Assembly (NCBI GenBank): GCA_014728185.1
Contig: WJMB01000139.1
Coordinates: forward strand, 1 to 11,926
Reading direction: 5' to 3'
From: Candidatus Coatesiibacteriota bacterium
Lineage (GTDB): Bacteria > RBG-13-66-14
DNA: 11,926 bases
Part shown: positions 1 to 6,583 of the stretch, in pieces
How positions within the stretch are numbered: the stretch's first letter is position 1
Layout: each line of letters starts with the position of its first letter
Notes under the pieces: model-generated
Database searches by the model: none
Seen by the model: only the letters and a program-made list of their open reading frames with translations
Told to the model about the DNA's origin: nothing
Made by a program: the position numbers and the translations under genes

Positions 1-378
1 AAAACAGTATCCAAATGGTACAATCGACTAAGGGAGCGCATCGCCGCCGATCGCGAGGCCGAAGTGATAAAGCTCGAGCTGGACTAGATCGTCTACTCCG
101 GCGGCTGGAAGGCCTATAACAAGCTCTCACTCAACGGCTTCCACCACAGGCGGACCAACCACCAGGAAGAGTTCGCCAACGGAAAGAGCCATATCAACGG
201 CATCGAGAACTTCTGGGGCTACGCCAAACGCCGCCTCAAAGCCTATCACGGTGGCTATAAACGCAACTTCAGGCTCTAAAACAGGGAGAGGGCGCTCAGA
301 TTCAACCATCGCGACGACGAAAACACTCTCGACCACCTGCAGGATGCACTGCTCAATTGGTCCGATCAGGTTGCATGA
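1..378 (+). pseudogene. IS1595-family (ISXO2-like) transposase remnant, C-terminal part
   Basis: Frame 1 from the first base reads as the C-terminal part of a DDE transposase of the IS1595/ISXO2 type. The diagnostic stretch is HINGIENFWGYAKRRL followed by KAYHGGY and, later, RFNHR, matching the family pattern H-x-NGIE-x-FW-x-x-x-KR followed by F-N-x-R. Upstream, YSGGWKAY fits the segment around the second catalytic Asp, although that position now reads S rather than D. Two in-frame stops break the frame, TAG at 85-87 and TAA at 277-279, and the reading frame closes with TGA at 376-378. The 5' part lies outside the window. The gene is therefore almost certainly dead as a single protein; single-base changes explain both stops. 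The last codons (W-S-D-Q-V-A-stop) overlap a motif that recurs elsewhere in the window. Confidence 0.85.
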
Positions 379-498
379 TGCCTAAGGGTATGCCAAAAGA
401 ATGCTTGATTAAAACGTACATGTCAGGGAAGTCAACAACAGGCCCGGCAAGCCGCTCCTGATCAGCCTGGTGTTACCCGAACACTTTTCCATAATGCC
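353..498 (+). repeat. Diverged repeat unit bounded by two copies of a TGGTCC...GATGCC motif
   Basis: A motif reading TGGTCCGATCA, then CATGATGCC, covers the transposase stop (about 357-382). A poorer copy follows at about 460-498, ending CCATAATGCC. The whole stretch 372-498 aligns with 4231-4357 on the same strand. The best part is 384-414 against 4246-4276, where 29 of 31 bases agree; the rest agrees in short blocks such as ACAT, AACA, ATCA-CCTG and the closing CCAT-ATGCC. This is a non-coding repeat unit of about 120-125 bases. Confidence 0.65.
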
Positions 499-511
499 AA
501 ATAGAGAAGCA

Positions 512-549
512 AACGGCCGGATGGAATCCTCCATCCGGCCGCTTTTTTT
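512..549. terminator. Strong hairpin terminator, probably bidirectional
   Basis: A perfect 12-bp stem (514-525 with 530-541) closes a 4-base loop and is followed on the + strand by C and seven T (543-549), a textbook intrinsic terminator. On the minus strand the same stem is followed by the weaker tract TTTGCTTCTC, so it could also end transcription of the DUF4388 gene, whose stop lies about 80 bases away. The only + strand reading upstream is the dead transposase. Confidence 0.8.
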
Positions 550-627
550 AAAACCTTAGCTGTCGGCGAGGGCGCGACCATTCACTCCGGGGGCCTGAGA
601 GCTCGCAAGGGTGACGGGTTCATCCGC

Positions 628-1395
628 TCAGTTGATGAACAGGCTCTTGACGAAGTCCCGCATCTCGCGGTTGAGGCTGCGGGCCTCGGCCTGGGAGGTG
701 TATTCGAGGGCGAAGATCTCGGCGTTGCCGCAGAGCTCGCCCATCTCGTCGCGGCTGGCCAGTTCGATATCGTGGCCGAAGCGGCGCTTCTCGCGCTGGA
801 TGAGCTCCTTGCCGGCGGCGCCGATGTAGCGGTCGAGGATCTCGACCATTCGGTTGGTGATCGGGGTGCGCTCGATCTCGATTAGCTGCTTTTCTATCAG
901 GGAAGCCAGGTGTTCCAGGAGCTGGGGCACCTTGAGGCCGGTGCGGCGGGCGATCTCGCGGACGCTGCGCTTGCCGTTGATCGCGCTGAGGATGCCACGC
1001 TCAAGCTCGCTGCCGTCGTAGAGGCTGGGGTCGAAGACGGTCTTCAGTCGCGGCACCGAGAAGCTGTAACCGACGCGCTCGCGGAGCTTGTCGAGCTCGG
1101 TCATGCGGTTGGAGGCGCCGAAGAGCAGCGATTGCCAGTTGATGTCGATGCGCTCGGGTCGCTCGACGTCGTCGGGTACAAACTCGAAGGAGCCCACATC
1201 CCAGAAGAAGGGCTCGTAGAAAGCTTCCTCCCCCTCGGTTCCCTCGCCCTCGGCGTCGACGATCCGCCCTTCGCGGAAGAAGATAACCACCTGGTTGCCG
1301 TTCTCGGCCATCACCAGGCGCCCCGTCTTCCGGTTCATGATAAGGAGCTGAACGACCTCAGCCTGGGAAAGTTCTTTGAAGGTTCCTCGCATCAC
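628..1395 (-). CDS. DUF4388 (PatA N-terminal-like) domain protein
   Basis: A 255-residue cytoplasmic protein without signal peptide or membrane segment. Residues 2-100 match the DUF4388/PatA N-terminal pattern: G-x-F-x-x-L-S, then V-x-Q-L-L, RKTGRL, an FFREGRIVDAEG segment, GEEAFYEPFFWDVGSF and a final hydrophobic helix. Residues 125-175 (ELERGILSAINGKRSVREIARRTGL and onward) look like a winged-helix segment. The last 75 residues, beginning near ITNRMVEILDRYIG, are helical and not recognised. In other bacteria DUF4388 is found in proteins of gliding, development and two-component signalling; its biochemical role is not settled, so a regulatory or scaffold role is inference. GTG at 1393-1395 is followed at once by ATG at 1390-1392; AAGAGG upstream is spaced about 10 bases from the GTG and 13 from the ATG, so either may be used. 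Confidence 0.8.
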   Translation of the reverse strand: MMRGTFKELSQAEVVQLLIMNRKTGRLVMAENGNQVVIFFREGRIVDAEGEGTEGEEAFYEPFFWDVGSFEFVPDDVERPERIDINWQSLLFGASNRMTELDKLRERVGYSFSVPRLKTVFDPSLYDGSELERGILSAINGKRSVREIARRTGLKVPQLLEHLASLIEKQLIEIERTPITNRMVEILDRYIGAAGKELIQREKRRFGHDIELASRDEMGELCGNAEIFALEYTSQAEARSLNREMRDFVKSLFIN

Positions 1396-1943
1396 GTAAC
1401 GCAGGCCTCTTGTTGTTGCCTCGGCCGACAGTTGTCGCCGAGGTGTTGGGTCACGTTGAAAGGCAAGATGAAACGCATGAGGACAGCACCATTAATACTA
1501 AACACTATACGACCTAGGTCACTATAGGTGATCGTCGCAAATCACGTACCCTATTATCTTATACTAAACAACGGGGGCGGGCAAGGGTTGAAGGCAAGTT
1601 ATTCAGCCGCGCGGCGTCTTGAAGAACCCTGTCGTCAAGCTTGGGAGCTGCGACTATCGGGGGCTTTCCACGTATCAGGGGCAGATTGAACCGGCACCCC
1701 GTCAAGAAGCGGCTGGCTTTGGATAGAGGTATCAAACAATATCAGTTTGATCAGGGGTAGCTGGGTAGCTTTTCAAACCGCCAGATTCGCGGGTTCGGAG
1801 CTCACTCGTCCGATGGTTTATCCGCACTGACGACAGGCCCTTTTCAGTTAAACATGATCCTGGAAGCAGTTTGCAGGTTGCCGCAAATGCAAATTGGAAA
1901 AGCTGAGGAAGAGCCGGGGGGGAGTCATCCGGAACGGTTCAGC
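1396..1943. other. 548-base intergenic region with direct repeats
   Basis: No gene is visible here. The part next to the DUF4388 gene is AT-rich and holds two identical 10-base direct repeats, ATACTAAACA at 1495-1504 and 1561-1570, with the palindrome GACCTAGGTC between them at 1511-1520. A small hairpin, ATCAAAC (1731-1737) with GTTTGAT (1745-1751), lies further in. The part next to the nucleotidyltransferase stop shows no clear terminator. Confidence 0.5.
1556..1584 (-). promoter_or_regulatory. Possible sigma-70-type promoter for the DUF4388 gene
   Basis: On the minus strand, TTGCCC (1579-1584) and TAAGAT (1556-1561) are separated by exactly 17 bases. Each hexamer matches four of six consensus positions. 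The resulting leader would be about 155 bases and would contain the two ATACTAAACA direct repeats, which could be operator sites. The support is sequence pattern only. Confidence 0.35.
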
Positions 1944-2942
1944 CTATCGGCCGCCAAGATCGATGGCGGTATCCTCGCCGATGTTGATCCGGTCGAAACC
2001 GCCGCGCAGGCGCGATCCGGCGCCGACGATAGAGCGATCGAGCTGGACGTTGACCAGCTCGGCTCCTGAACCGATCAGACTGTCGCGAACGATGGAGCCG
2101 TTGATGCGGGCGCCGTCGCCGACACTGGCGTAGGGGCCGATTACCGAGTTGCGGACGTCCACGCCCTCGCCGAGGAAGCTGGGCTCGATGATCACGCAGT
2201 GCGACGGCAGCTCGCGCTTGTCGTAAGCCCGGGCCTCGAGCAGGGCGCGGTTGGTCTGCAACAGGGTCTCGGGCTTGCCGCAATCGAACCAGTTGGCGAT
2301 GCGCCAGGGCGCAAATCGCTCGCCTTCGGCCAGCATGGCGGCCAGGGCGTCGGTGAGCTGGAACTCGCCGCGGGTGCGCACACCGGCCTCGATGTTGCCC
2401 CCCAGCTTCTGGTAGAGCTTCTCGCTGTCGCGGATGAGGTAGATGCCGACGATGGCCAGATTGCTGGGCGGATCCTTGGGCTTCTCGACCATCCCAATGA
2501 TCCGCTCACCCTCGAGACTGACGATGCCGAAGCGCCCGGGATCGTCGGTGGGCGCCACGCAGATGACATTGTCCGGGTTCTCCAACATCCCGGCCAGGTC
2601 GGCCTCGACTATTGTGTCGCCGAGGATGATCAGGCTGCCGAGGTCGCGGCTGACGTTGAGCGCCGTCCAGACGGCGTGGCCCAGCCCCAACTGCTCGGTC
2701 TGGCGGACGAAGCGGAACTCGAGCTCCGGGTAGGCCCGCTCGGCGTACTGCTCGACCTTCTCGGCGAAGAAACCGGTCACCAGGACCACGCGGCGGATGC
2801 CCAGCCCGGTGATCTCGTCGAGGATGTAGCCCAGGATGGGCTTGCCGGCCACCTGGAGCAGGGCCTTGGGCAGGGTGTGGGTATGGGGCTTGAGCCGGGT
2901 GCCGATGCCGGCGGCGGGGATCACGGCCTGAAGGCCCTCCAT
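1944..2942 (-). CDS. Sugar-1-phosphate nucleotidyltransferase (RmlA/GlmU-type) with left-handed beta-helix tail
   Basis: A 332-residue NDP-sugar pyrophosphorylase. It should join a nucleoside triphosphate to a sugar 1-phosphate in the cytoplasm, most often making dTDP-glucose or UDP-glucose for surface polysaccharides. The N-terminal signature is intact: PAAGIGTRLKP (9-19) with R16, then LPKALL with K26 and GKPI (33-36). LGDT (107-110) carries the metal-binding Asp, VEKP is at 152-155, GEFQLTDA at 192-199 and WFDCGKPE at 218-225. From about 247 the chain turns into hexapeptide-like repeats (VIIEPSFLGEGV, SVIGPYASVGDGA, SLIGSGA), a left-handed beta-helix as in GlmU and long archaeal-type enzymes. 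The tail is probably too short to be a complete acetyltransferase, so the bifunctional GlmU reading is less likely. ATG start with AAAGGA 6-7 bases upstream. The exact nucleotide and sugar cannot be read from sequence. Confidence 0.9.
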   Translation of the reverse strand: MEGLQAVIPAAGIGTRLKPHTHTLPKALLQVAGKPILGYILDEITGLGIRRVVLVTGFFAEKVEQYAERAYPELEFRFVRQTEQLGLGHAVWTALNVSRDLGSLIILGDTIVEADLAGMLENPDNVICVAPTDDPGRFGIVSLEGERIIGMVEKPKDPPSNLAIVGIYLIRDSEKLYQKLGGNIEAGVRTRGEFQLTDALAAMLAEGERFAPWRIANWFDCGKPETLLQTNRALLEARAYDKRELPSHCVIIEPSFLGEGVDVRNSVIGPYASVGDGARINGSIVRDSLIGSGAELVNVQLDRSIVGAGSRLRGGFDRINIGEDTAIDLGGR

Positions 2943-2980
2943 CTGGCGTCCTTTCCGTGGATTGGCGAAGCGGGATCGGG

Positions 2981-3010
2981 GGAATAGACCGGAAGCGCGA
3001 TGCTGGACAA
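2981..3010 (-). promoter_or_regulatory. Weak candidate promoter for the nucleotidyltransferase gene
   Basis: Minus strand TTGTCC (3005-3010) and TATTCC (2981-2986) are 18 bases apart, about 40 bases before the start codon. A terminator lies just upstream, so a promoter is expected between 2943 and 3106; this is the best pair I see there. Confidence 0.3.
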
Positions 3011-3097
3011 ATGACCCGGGAGCGCGTCACCACGCTGACGAGTTTGATGATTGTGGCACGTTTGCCCGGGCAACGCAACCCGCCGCGATCTCCGGGT

Positions 3098-3168
3098 AAA
3101 GAAAATGAACACGGTCAAGCGGGAATCCATCACCCGGGGTGATGGCAACCCGTTCATTGACCGTGTTC
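3098..3168 (-). terminator. Intrinsic terminator of the Trm112-like gene
   Basis: Nested inverted repeats form one long hairpin. The outer stem is GAACACGGTCAA (3107-3118) with TTGACCGTGTTC (3157-3168), a middle CGGG/CCCG pairing follows, and the apical stem is CCATCACCC/GGGTGATGG (3127-3145). On the minus strand the stem is followed by ATTTTCTTT, so it terminates transcription coming from the small zinc-ribbon gene about 50 bases upstream and separates it from the nucleotidyltransferase. Confidence 0.75.
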
Positions 3169-3215
3169 CAATCAGTCGGTCGGCGGGACCGGGGGTGTTG
3201 GCCGGAACCACACAC

Positions 3216-3386
3216 TCAGGCCGCGGGCTCCTCGGCCTCCTCGACCAGCATCACCGGGATGCCGTCGCGGATGGGGTATCGTCGACGGCAGCGGTCGCAG
3301 ATGATAGCCGTTTCATCTTCGCTTAGATGCACCGGGGTCTTGCAGGCCGGGCAGGCCAGGATCTCCAAAAGGTCCTTGAGGTTCAC
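3216..3386 (-). CDS. Trm112-like zinc-ribbon protein (YcaR/UPF0434 type), 56 residues
   Basis: A short gene. The protein reads VNLKDLLEILACPACK at its start, followed by a central CDRC pair and RRRYPIRDGIPVMLVEE. The four cysteines C12, C15, C30 and C33 form two CxxC pairs, and Y-P-I-R-D-G-I-P-V-M-L is the typical end of the Trm112-like family. Family members are 55-70 residues long, so this is full length. In eukaryotes and archaea Trm112 activates methyltransferases; the role of bacterial versions is largely unknown, and in some bacteria they sit beside lipid A or capsule genes. The start is GTG at 3384-3386 with an AGAGG-like ribosome site; no ATG is available in frame nearby. A dedicated terminator follows the stop. 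In this family two CxxC knuckles usually bind one zinc ion, which is inferred here. Confidence 0.85.
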   Translation of the reverse strand: MNLKDLLEILACPACKTPVHLSEDETAIICDRCRRRYPIRDGIPVMLVEEAEEPAA

Positions 3387-3708
3387 ACCGCCTCTTTCGC
3401 TGCTTGGGCGCGGGTGTTCGTGAAGCGGATAACCCGGCTTCGGGTTTTCATAGCCGGCCCGCGCTCGATTGAGGTTGTTGTGCGGTTCACATAATAACGC
3501 AGGGGAATCATAGGAATTAACATCGACTGTGTCAATCGTCGATATGAAGATGGATCATTTCTGGTTGCTGATGTACCTGGGATCACCACGCTAATCTGAA
3601 CCATTTTATATCATATCTGAGAACTGCGGCAAGGGAGTAGTTCTGGGTGTTTGCTCTGCTGGTGGTTTCAACTCGATAAAGCGCCCGGCTGAGAAAAGGG
3701 CTAAACCA

Positions 3709-3810
3709 GGCAGGGACCGAATACCCTTCCCGGACCGAATTGTTATTATATATTGTTGATAATTCTAGGGATGACTCTCCGTGACCTGTCACAAAACGGG
3801 CAGAAAAAGT
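3709..3810 (-). repeat. Copy 1 of a ~100-base repeat (minus orientation)
   Basis: Read on the minus strand, this stretch aligns along its length with 4137-4236 on the plus strand. The best block is 3784-3802 against 4147-4165, where 18 of 19 bases agree (TGCCCGTTT-GTGACAGGT). Further shared blocks are TTATCAAC, GGTCCGG and AGGGTATTCG, in the same order and nearly the same spacing. Confidence 0.7.
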
Positions 3811-3915
3811 GACGGCATTCAAAGGACGCTATCAGTAGCAAATGTTGTTATCCGCGCGCTTGTCTTTTCTCTGACAGCAAAGGCTATTGACTCCTAACTG
3901 CCGTATAAAAGGTAA

Positions 3916-3958
3916 GGCATCATGAAGCGTGATCGGACCAAATCAGGCTGATTGGGAG
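3916..3958 (-). repeat. Copy of the TGGTCC...GATGCC motif (minus orientation)
   Basis: Minus-strand reading gives CAATCAGCCTGATTTGG, then TCCGATCACG and CATGATGCC. This matches the 3' end of the transposase remnant (about 353-382) over TTGGTCCGATCA and CATGATGCC. As there, a TGA falls in the frame of TGG-TCC-GAT. Confidence 0.7.
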
Positions 3959-4136
3959 CGGGTTGTTGGGACGTTCTTCCCTTATTAGAAATGCCTTTTA
4001 TTGACCCTACAATCATTTAGCTTGCCTTTACTGCTCGTTGTTAAAGCACTTAAGCGTCGGTGGCAACCCGCTGGCAGGGCATGGATAGGTGTGTGGATAT
4101 CCAGGCTTACCAAGGATGACGTTCTTCTTAGTTGCC

Positions 4137-4236
4137 ACTTTTTGACTGCCCGTTTCGTGACAGGTATCCGATACCAATCACGTCTATTATCAACAGGGTA
4201 CAATCATGACCAGGTCCGGACAGGGTATTCGATGCC
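4137..4236 (+). repeat. Copy 2 of the ~100-base repeat (plus orientation)
   Basis: The inverted partner of 3709-3810; together they form the arms of a large imperfect inverted repeat centred near 3960. It also aligns with 11176-11278 on the minus strand, through GCCACTTT, CTGC, AGGT, TATTATCAAC, GTACA and the closing GTAT-GAT-CC. Confidence 0.7.
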
Positions 4237-4357
4237 AAAGGCAACAAGGGTATGCTAAAAGAATGCTTGATCAAAAAGAGACATTTAAGAGTGTCGGTAA
4301 CAACCCAGCAGTCGTTTCCAATCAACCTGTTTTGGTCCTAATACGTACCATGATGCC
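4231..4357 (+). repeat. Repeat unit homologous to the one after the transposase remnant
   Basis: Aligns with 372-498: 29 of 31 bases agree in the segment AAGGGTATGC-AAAAGAATGC and its continuation (4246-4276). The unit ends in CAATCAACCTG, TTTTGGTCC and CCATGATGCC (about 4317-4357), a copy of the motif found at the transposase 3' end. Confidence 0.7.
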
Positions 4358-4631
4358 TAGCGATATCAGCCTGTCTAAAAAGAGCGAAATCCCAACCTCA
4401 GATAACTGAAGGGATCAGAGTAGGTTCTGTGTAGCCTGAAGGGCTCGCGACCGGCAATGGACCGCTGCGGGTGACAAAACATATCCTTGATTCTGTCGTT
4501 GAAACGACGATCGGCCCGGCTTTGTAGCCGAAGTGATTGTGATACATGTACCGTGGTCCAAACCCAACGCCCAGTTGTCGAGACAAGATTACAGCCTATG
4601 CGTCGTCTCCGTCTAACAACGAGTAGCAGGC

Positions 4632-6404
4632 TCAATCCTGGAGGAAGCCCTCGGTGCGGCGGCTCTTCTCGACCAGGTCGAAGAGGCTGCGCCACATCTC
4701 CCGCTCGGTGGCCAAATCGTGGTACTCCTCGCTGACCAGTTCGCCCGCGGAATTGAAAATCCGCGTCTTGGAGTAGTTCCAGTTGCGGCCGCTCTGGGTG
4801 GGGTTGAGGTCGAAAAGGGTGGCGATGCTCGACTCGCGGCCGCTCTCGATCTCCACGGTATAGAGCTTCTCACCGGCGAAGACGCCGGCCACGCAGCCCT
4901 CGTGGCGCATGGGCAGGAAGTAGCGAAAGAGCACCCGATGACGCCCCGGCGCCAGGGGCAGCTTGGCCGAGCCGTCATTGGGATAGAGGACGGCGACCAG
5001 GCGCTCATCGACCAGAACGTGGACGTAGATCGAAGCGTGAACGCTGGTGAAGTGGAGCTGGAGGGTGCCGGCCCCGGACGGAACCTCGGCGGGTCCGGCG
5101 ACGGCGCGTGCCAGCTCGAGACCGCTGCGGGCGAGGAAGCGGGGGAAGTGCAGCCGACTGAGCAGCAATTCGTCTTCGCGGCTGACGATCAGGCGTCCCT
5201 CGACGGCGTCGGCGGCGTAGAAGGCGGCGCGGGCGGACTCGCCGCGATTGACCAGCCGACCCCAGAAAACGTAGCGGCAGCCCCGCTCCCGAGCGGCGGC
5301 GACGGCCTCCTCGAGGGTGAAGGGCTCGTCGCGGACCAGCTTGGAACCGGGACTGCGCTCCTCAACGGCCAGCCGCCCCAGCTCGAGGATGTCGGGGTGG
5401 AGGCGGAGATGGAAGAAGGGGCCGAAATCACCGAAGACCTGAGCCACCGTGGTCGCCGCGATGTTGCTCATATAGGGGTCTTCGTAGGTCACCGCGAAGG
5501 GCAGGGCCAGCACCTGGAAGCGCCGGGAATCGATGTCCAGGGCCCGGCGAGGTCCGTACCAGCCCAGGTCGGTGCCGTAGGGCAACCGCAGGGCGACGGC
5601 CAGGGCCAGGGCGTCCAGGCGGGTGAAGCCGTCGGCTGCGCCGAGGACGCTCATCCCGCCCCGGGGATCGTCGGCTTCCAGGGGATGCAGTCCGAACAGG
5701 CGCAGCAGGCTGCGCTGAAGGAAGCGACGCAGCTCGGGACCGTCCTCCAGGCCGCCGAGTTCGAGCACGCCGCCCAGGGGCCGGCCCGTGGCGGCGTCGT
5801 AGGTCAGGCTCAGCCGAGGCTCGCTGCCGCCGGGACGGACGTACAGCCGTGCGCGCAGCTCGTCGTCGGTCGGCTTCAAGGGCTCCAGCAAGCCCAGTTC
5901 GGGAAAGTCGGGAGCGGTGAAGTGCCTCTCCAGTGCCGCCGACTGGGCCGGGCTCAGGTCGGGGTCGAGATACATCTCGACGGGACCGCCCCAGGCGTGG
6001 CGCCAGCGGGAATCCGGACTCTCGGCGTTGCGGCGGGCGGCGTCGCGAAAGAAATCGAGCAGCGAAACCTCGCGCTCACCGAGCTTGATCCGCGCCGGGA
6101 TCAGCGGCAGCTCCAAACGACTGGTCCGGGCCAGGGGAACCGCCAGGGCCGGGAAGCGCTCGCCGGCCTCGATACGCAGCAGACCGCCGACGTCGAACTG
6201 CAAACGGAACTCGCCGTTGGCCTCGCTGGAGGCGGCCGTCTGCCCCAGACTGACCACTGCGCCGGGGACGGGCTTGCCCGTGGCGGCGTCGGTAATGCTT
6301 CCGACGACGTACATCGCCGCCGTCGGGGTCACCGTGAAAAGCAGGACCAGCGCCGCGATCCCCAGCGATATGGCACGCTGATGCAAAAGGGGGAAGGTTT
6401 TCAC
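4632..6404 (-). CDS. Exported multidomain protein: carboxypeptidase-regulatory-like, degenerate metzincin-like and TolB/CsgG-like segments
   Basis: A 590-residue protein of unknown function. Residues 1-30 form a signal peptide (basic start, hydrophobic AISLGIAALVLLFTV, cleavage after TPTAA). Residues 31-100 look like a carboxypeptidase regulatory-like beta domain (GSITDAATGKPVPGAVVSL, then NGEFRL). Residues 135-280 have the layout of a metzincin-type peptidase (substrate strand LSLTYDAATGRPLGG, helix FLQRSLLRLFGLH, then GGMSVLG like a Met-turn), but the HExxH histidines and glutamate are missing. Residues 296-435 (VLALPFAV, then RYVFWGRLVNRGES and DAVEGRLIV) resemble TolB-N/CsgG/FlgT-type folds. 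The end is beta-rich with a helical tail. GTG is the only plausible start; it has no ribosome site and follows a 9-base tandem repeat. No lipobox is visible, so a periplasmic or secreted product is inferred. A 587-codon open frame on the opposite strand is treated as a shadow. Confidence 0.75.
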   Translation of the reverse strand: MKTFPLLHQRAISLGIAALVLLFTVTPTAAMYVVGSITDAATGKPVPGAVVSLGQTAASSEANGEFRLQFDVGGLLRIEAGERFPALAVPLARTSRLELPLIPARIKLGEREVSLLDFFRDAARRNAESPDSRWRHAWGGPVEMYLDPDLSPAQSAALERHFTAPDFPELGLLEPLKPTDDELRARLYVRPGGSEPRLSLTYDAATGRPLGGVLELGGLEDGPELRRFLQRSLLRLFGLHPLEADDPRGGMSVLGAADGFTRLDALALAVALRLPYGTDLGWYGPRRALDIDSRRFQVLALPFAVTYEDPYMSNIAATTVAQVFGDFGPFFHLRLHPDILELGRLAVEERSPGSKLVRDEPFTLEEAVAAARERGCRYVFWGRLVNRGESARAAFYAADAVEGRLIVSREDELLLSRLHFPRFLARSGLELARAVAGPAEVPSGAGTLQLHFTSVHASIYVHVLVDERLVAVLYPNDGSAKLPLAPGRHRVLFRYFLPMRHEGCVAGVFAGEKLYTVEIESGRESSIATLFDLNPTQSGRNWNYSKTRIFNSAGELVSEEYHDLATEREMWRSLFDLVEKSRRTEGFLQD

Positions 6405-6432
6405 GTTGTACTCGGTGTACTCGGTGTACTCA
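6405..6432. repeat. Three tandem copies of a 9-base repeat at the start codon
   Basis: The unit TGTACTCGG on the plus strand (CCGAGTACA on the minus strand) occurs three times in a row, the last ending in AG rather than GG. It sits directly before the GTG of the 590-residue protein, where a ribosome-binding site would be expected. Because the unit is 9 bases, changes in copy number would not alter reading frame. Confidence 0.75.
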
Positions 6433-6470
6433 GTCGGTGGGTGAGGATGTCTATATCTTCAACAGCAGCG

Positions 6471-6499
6471 AAGTTAGCATAGAAATAGCGGCCCCGCAA
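6471..6499 (-). promoter_or_regulatory. Weak candidate promoter for the 590-residue exported protein
   Basis: Minus-strand TTGCGG (6494-6499) and TAACTT (6471-6476) are 17 bases apart, and TGC directly precedes the second hexamer as in extended -10 elements. The match is modest. It lies in the divergent intergenic region shared with lpxI. Confidence 0.3.
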
Positions 6500-6502
6500 G
6501 GC

Positions 6503-6531
6503 TTTACGCCCCGCCGTCGCTGTCATATAAT
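6503..6531 (+). promoter_or_regulatory. Sigma-70-type promoter of lpxI
   Basis: TTTACG (6503-6508) and a perfect TATAAT (6526-6531) are spaced by 17 bases. The start of transcription would fall near 6538, giving a leader of about 45 bases before the GTG of lpxI. Confidence 0.7.
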
Positions 6532-6583
6532 CAACGCTGCCGCTGCACACCACAACCGTTTTCACCCGCTCTAAAGGCCCATC

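Larger units (their letters stand above)
3387..4631. other. 1.2-kb gene-free region filled by decayed repeats
   Basis: No convincing gene is found on either strand; the short open frames do not resemble known proteins and follow the repeats rather than conserved coding sequence. Base composition is visibly poorer in G and C than the flanking genes. Most of 3709-4357 is accounted for by diverged repeat units in both orientations. I see nothing recognisable in 3387-3708 and 4358-4631 beyond a small hairpin near 4496-4511 (CGTCGTT/AACGACG type). Confidence 0.6.

Noticed and set aside
2199..2987. 262-codon plus-strand open frame opposite the nucleotidyltransferase
   Set aside because: The minus strand carries the complete pyrophosphorylase signature; the plus frame is low in complexity and unrecognised.
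3583..4258. Open frames in the gap with similar peptides (ARFVTG and GYS-P)
   Set aside because: The peptide likeness follows from the inverted nucleotide repeat; neither frame has a convincing start or known family.
4719..6482. 587-codon open frame on the plus strand opposite the 590-residue protein
   Set aside because: It has no signal peptide, domains or ribosome site and mirrors the codon structure of the GC-rich minus-strand gene, which has a clear signal peptide.
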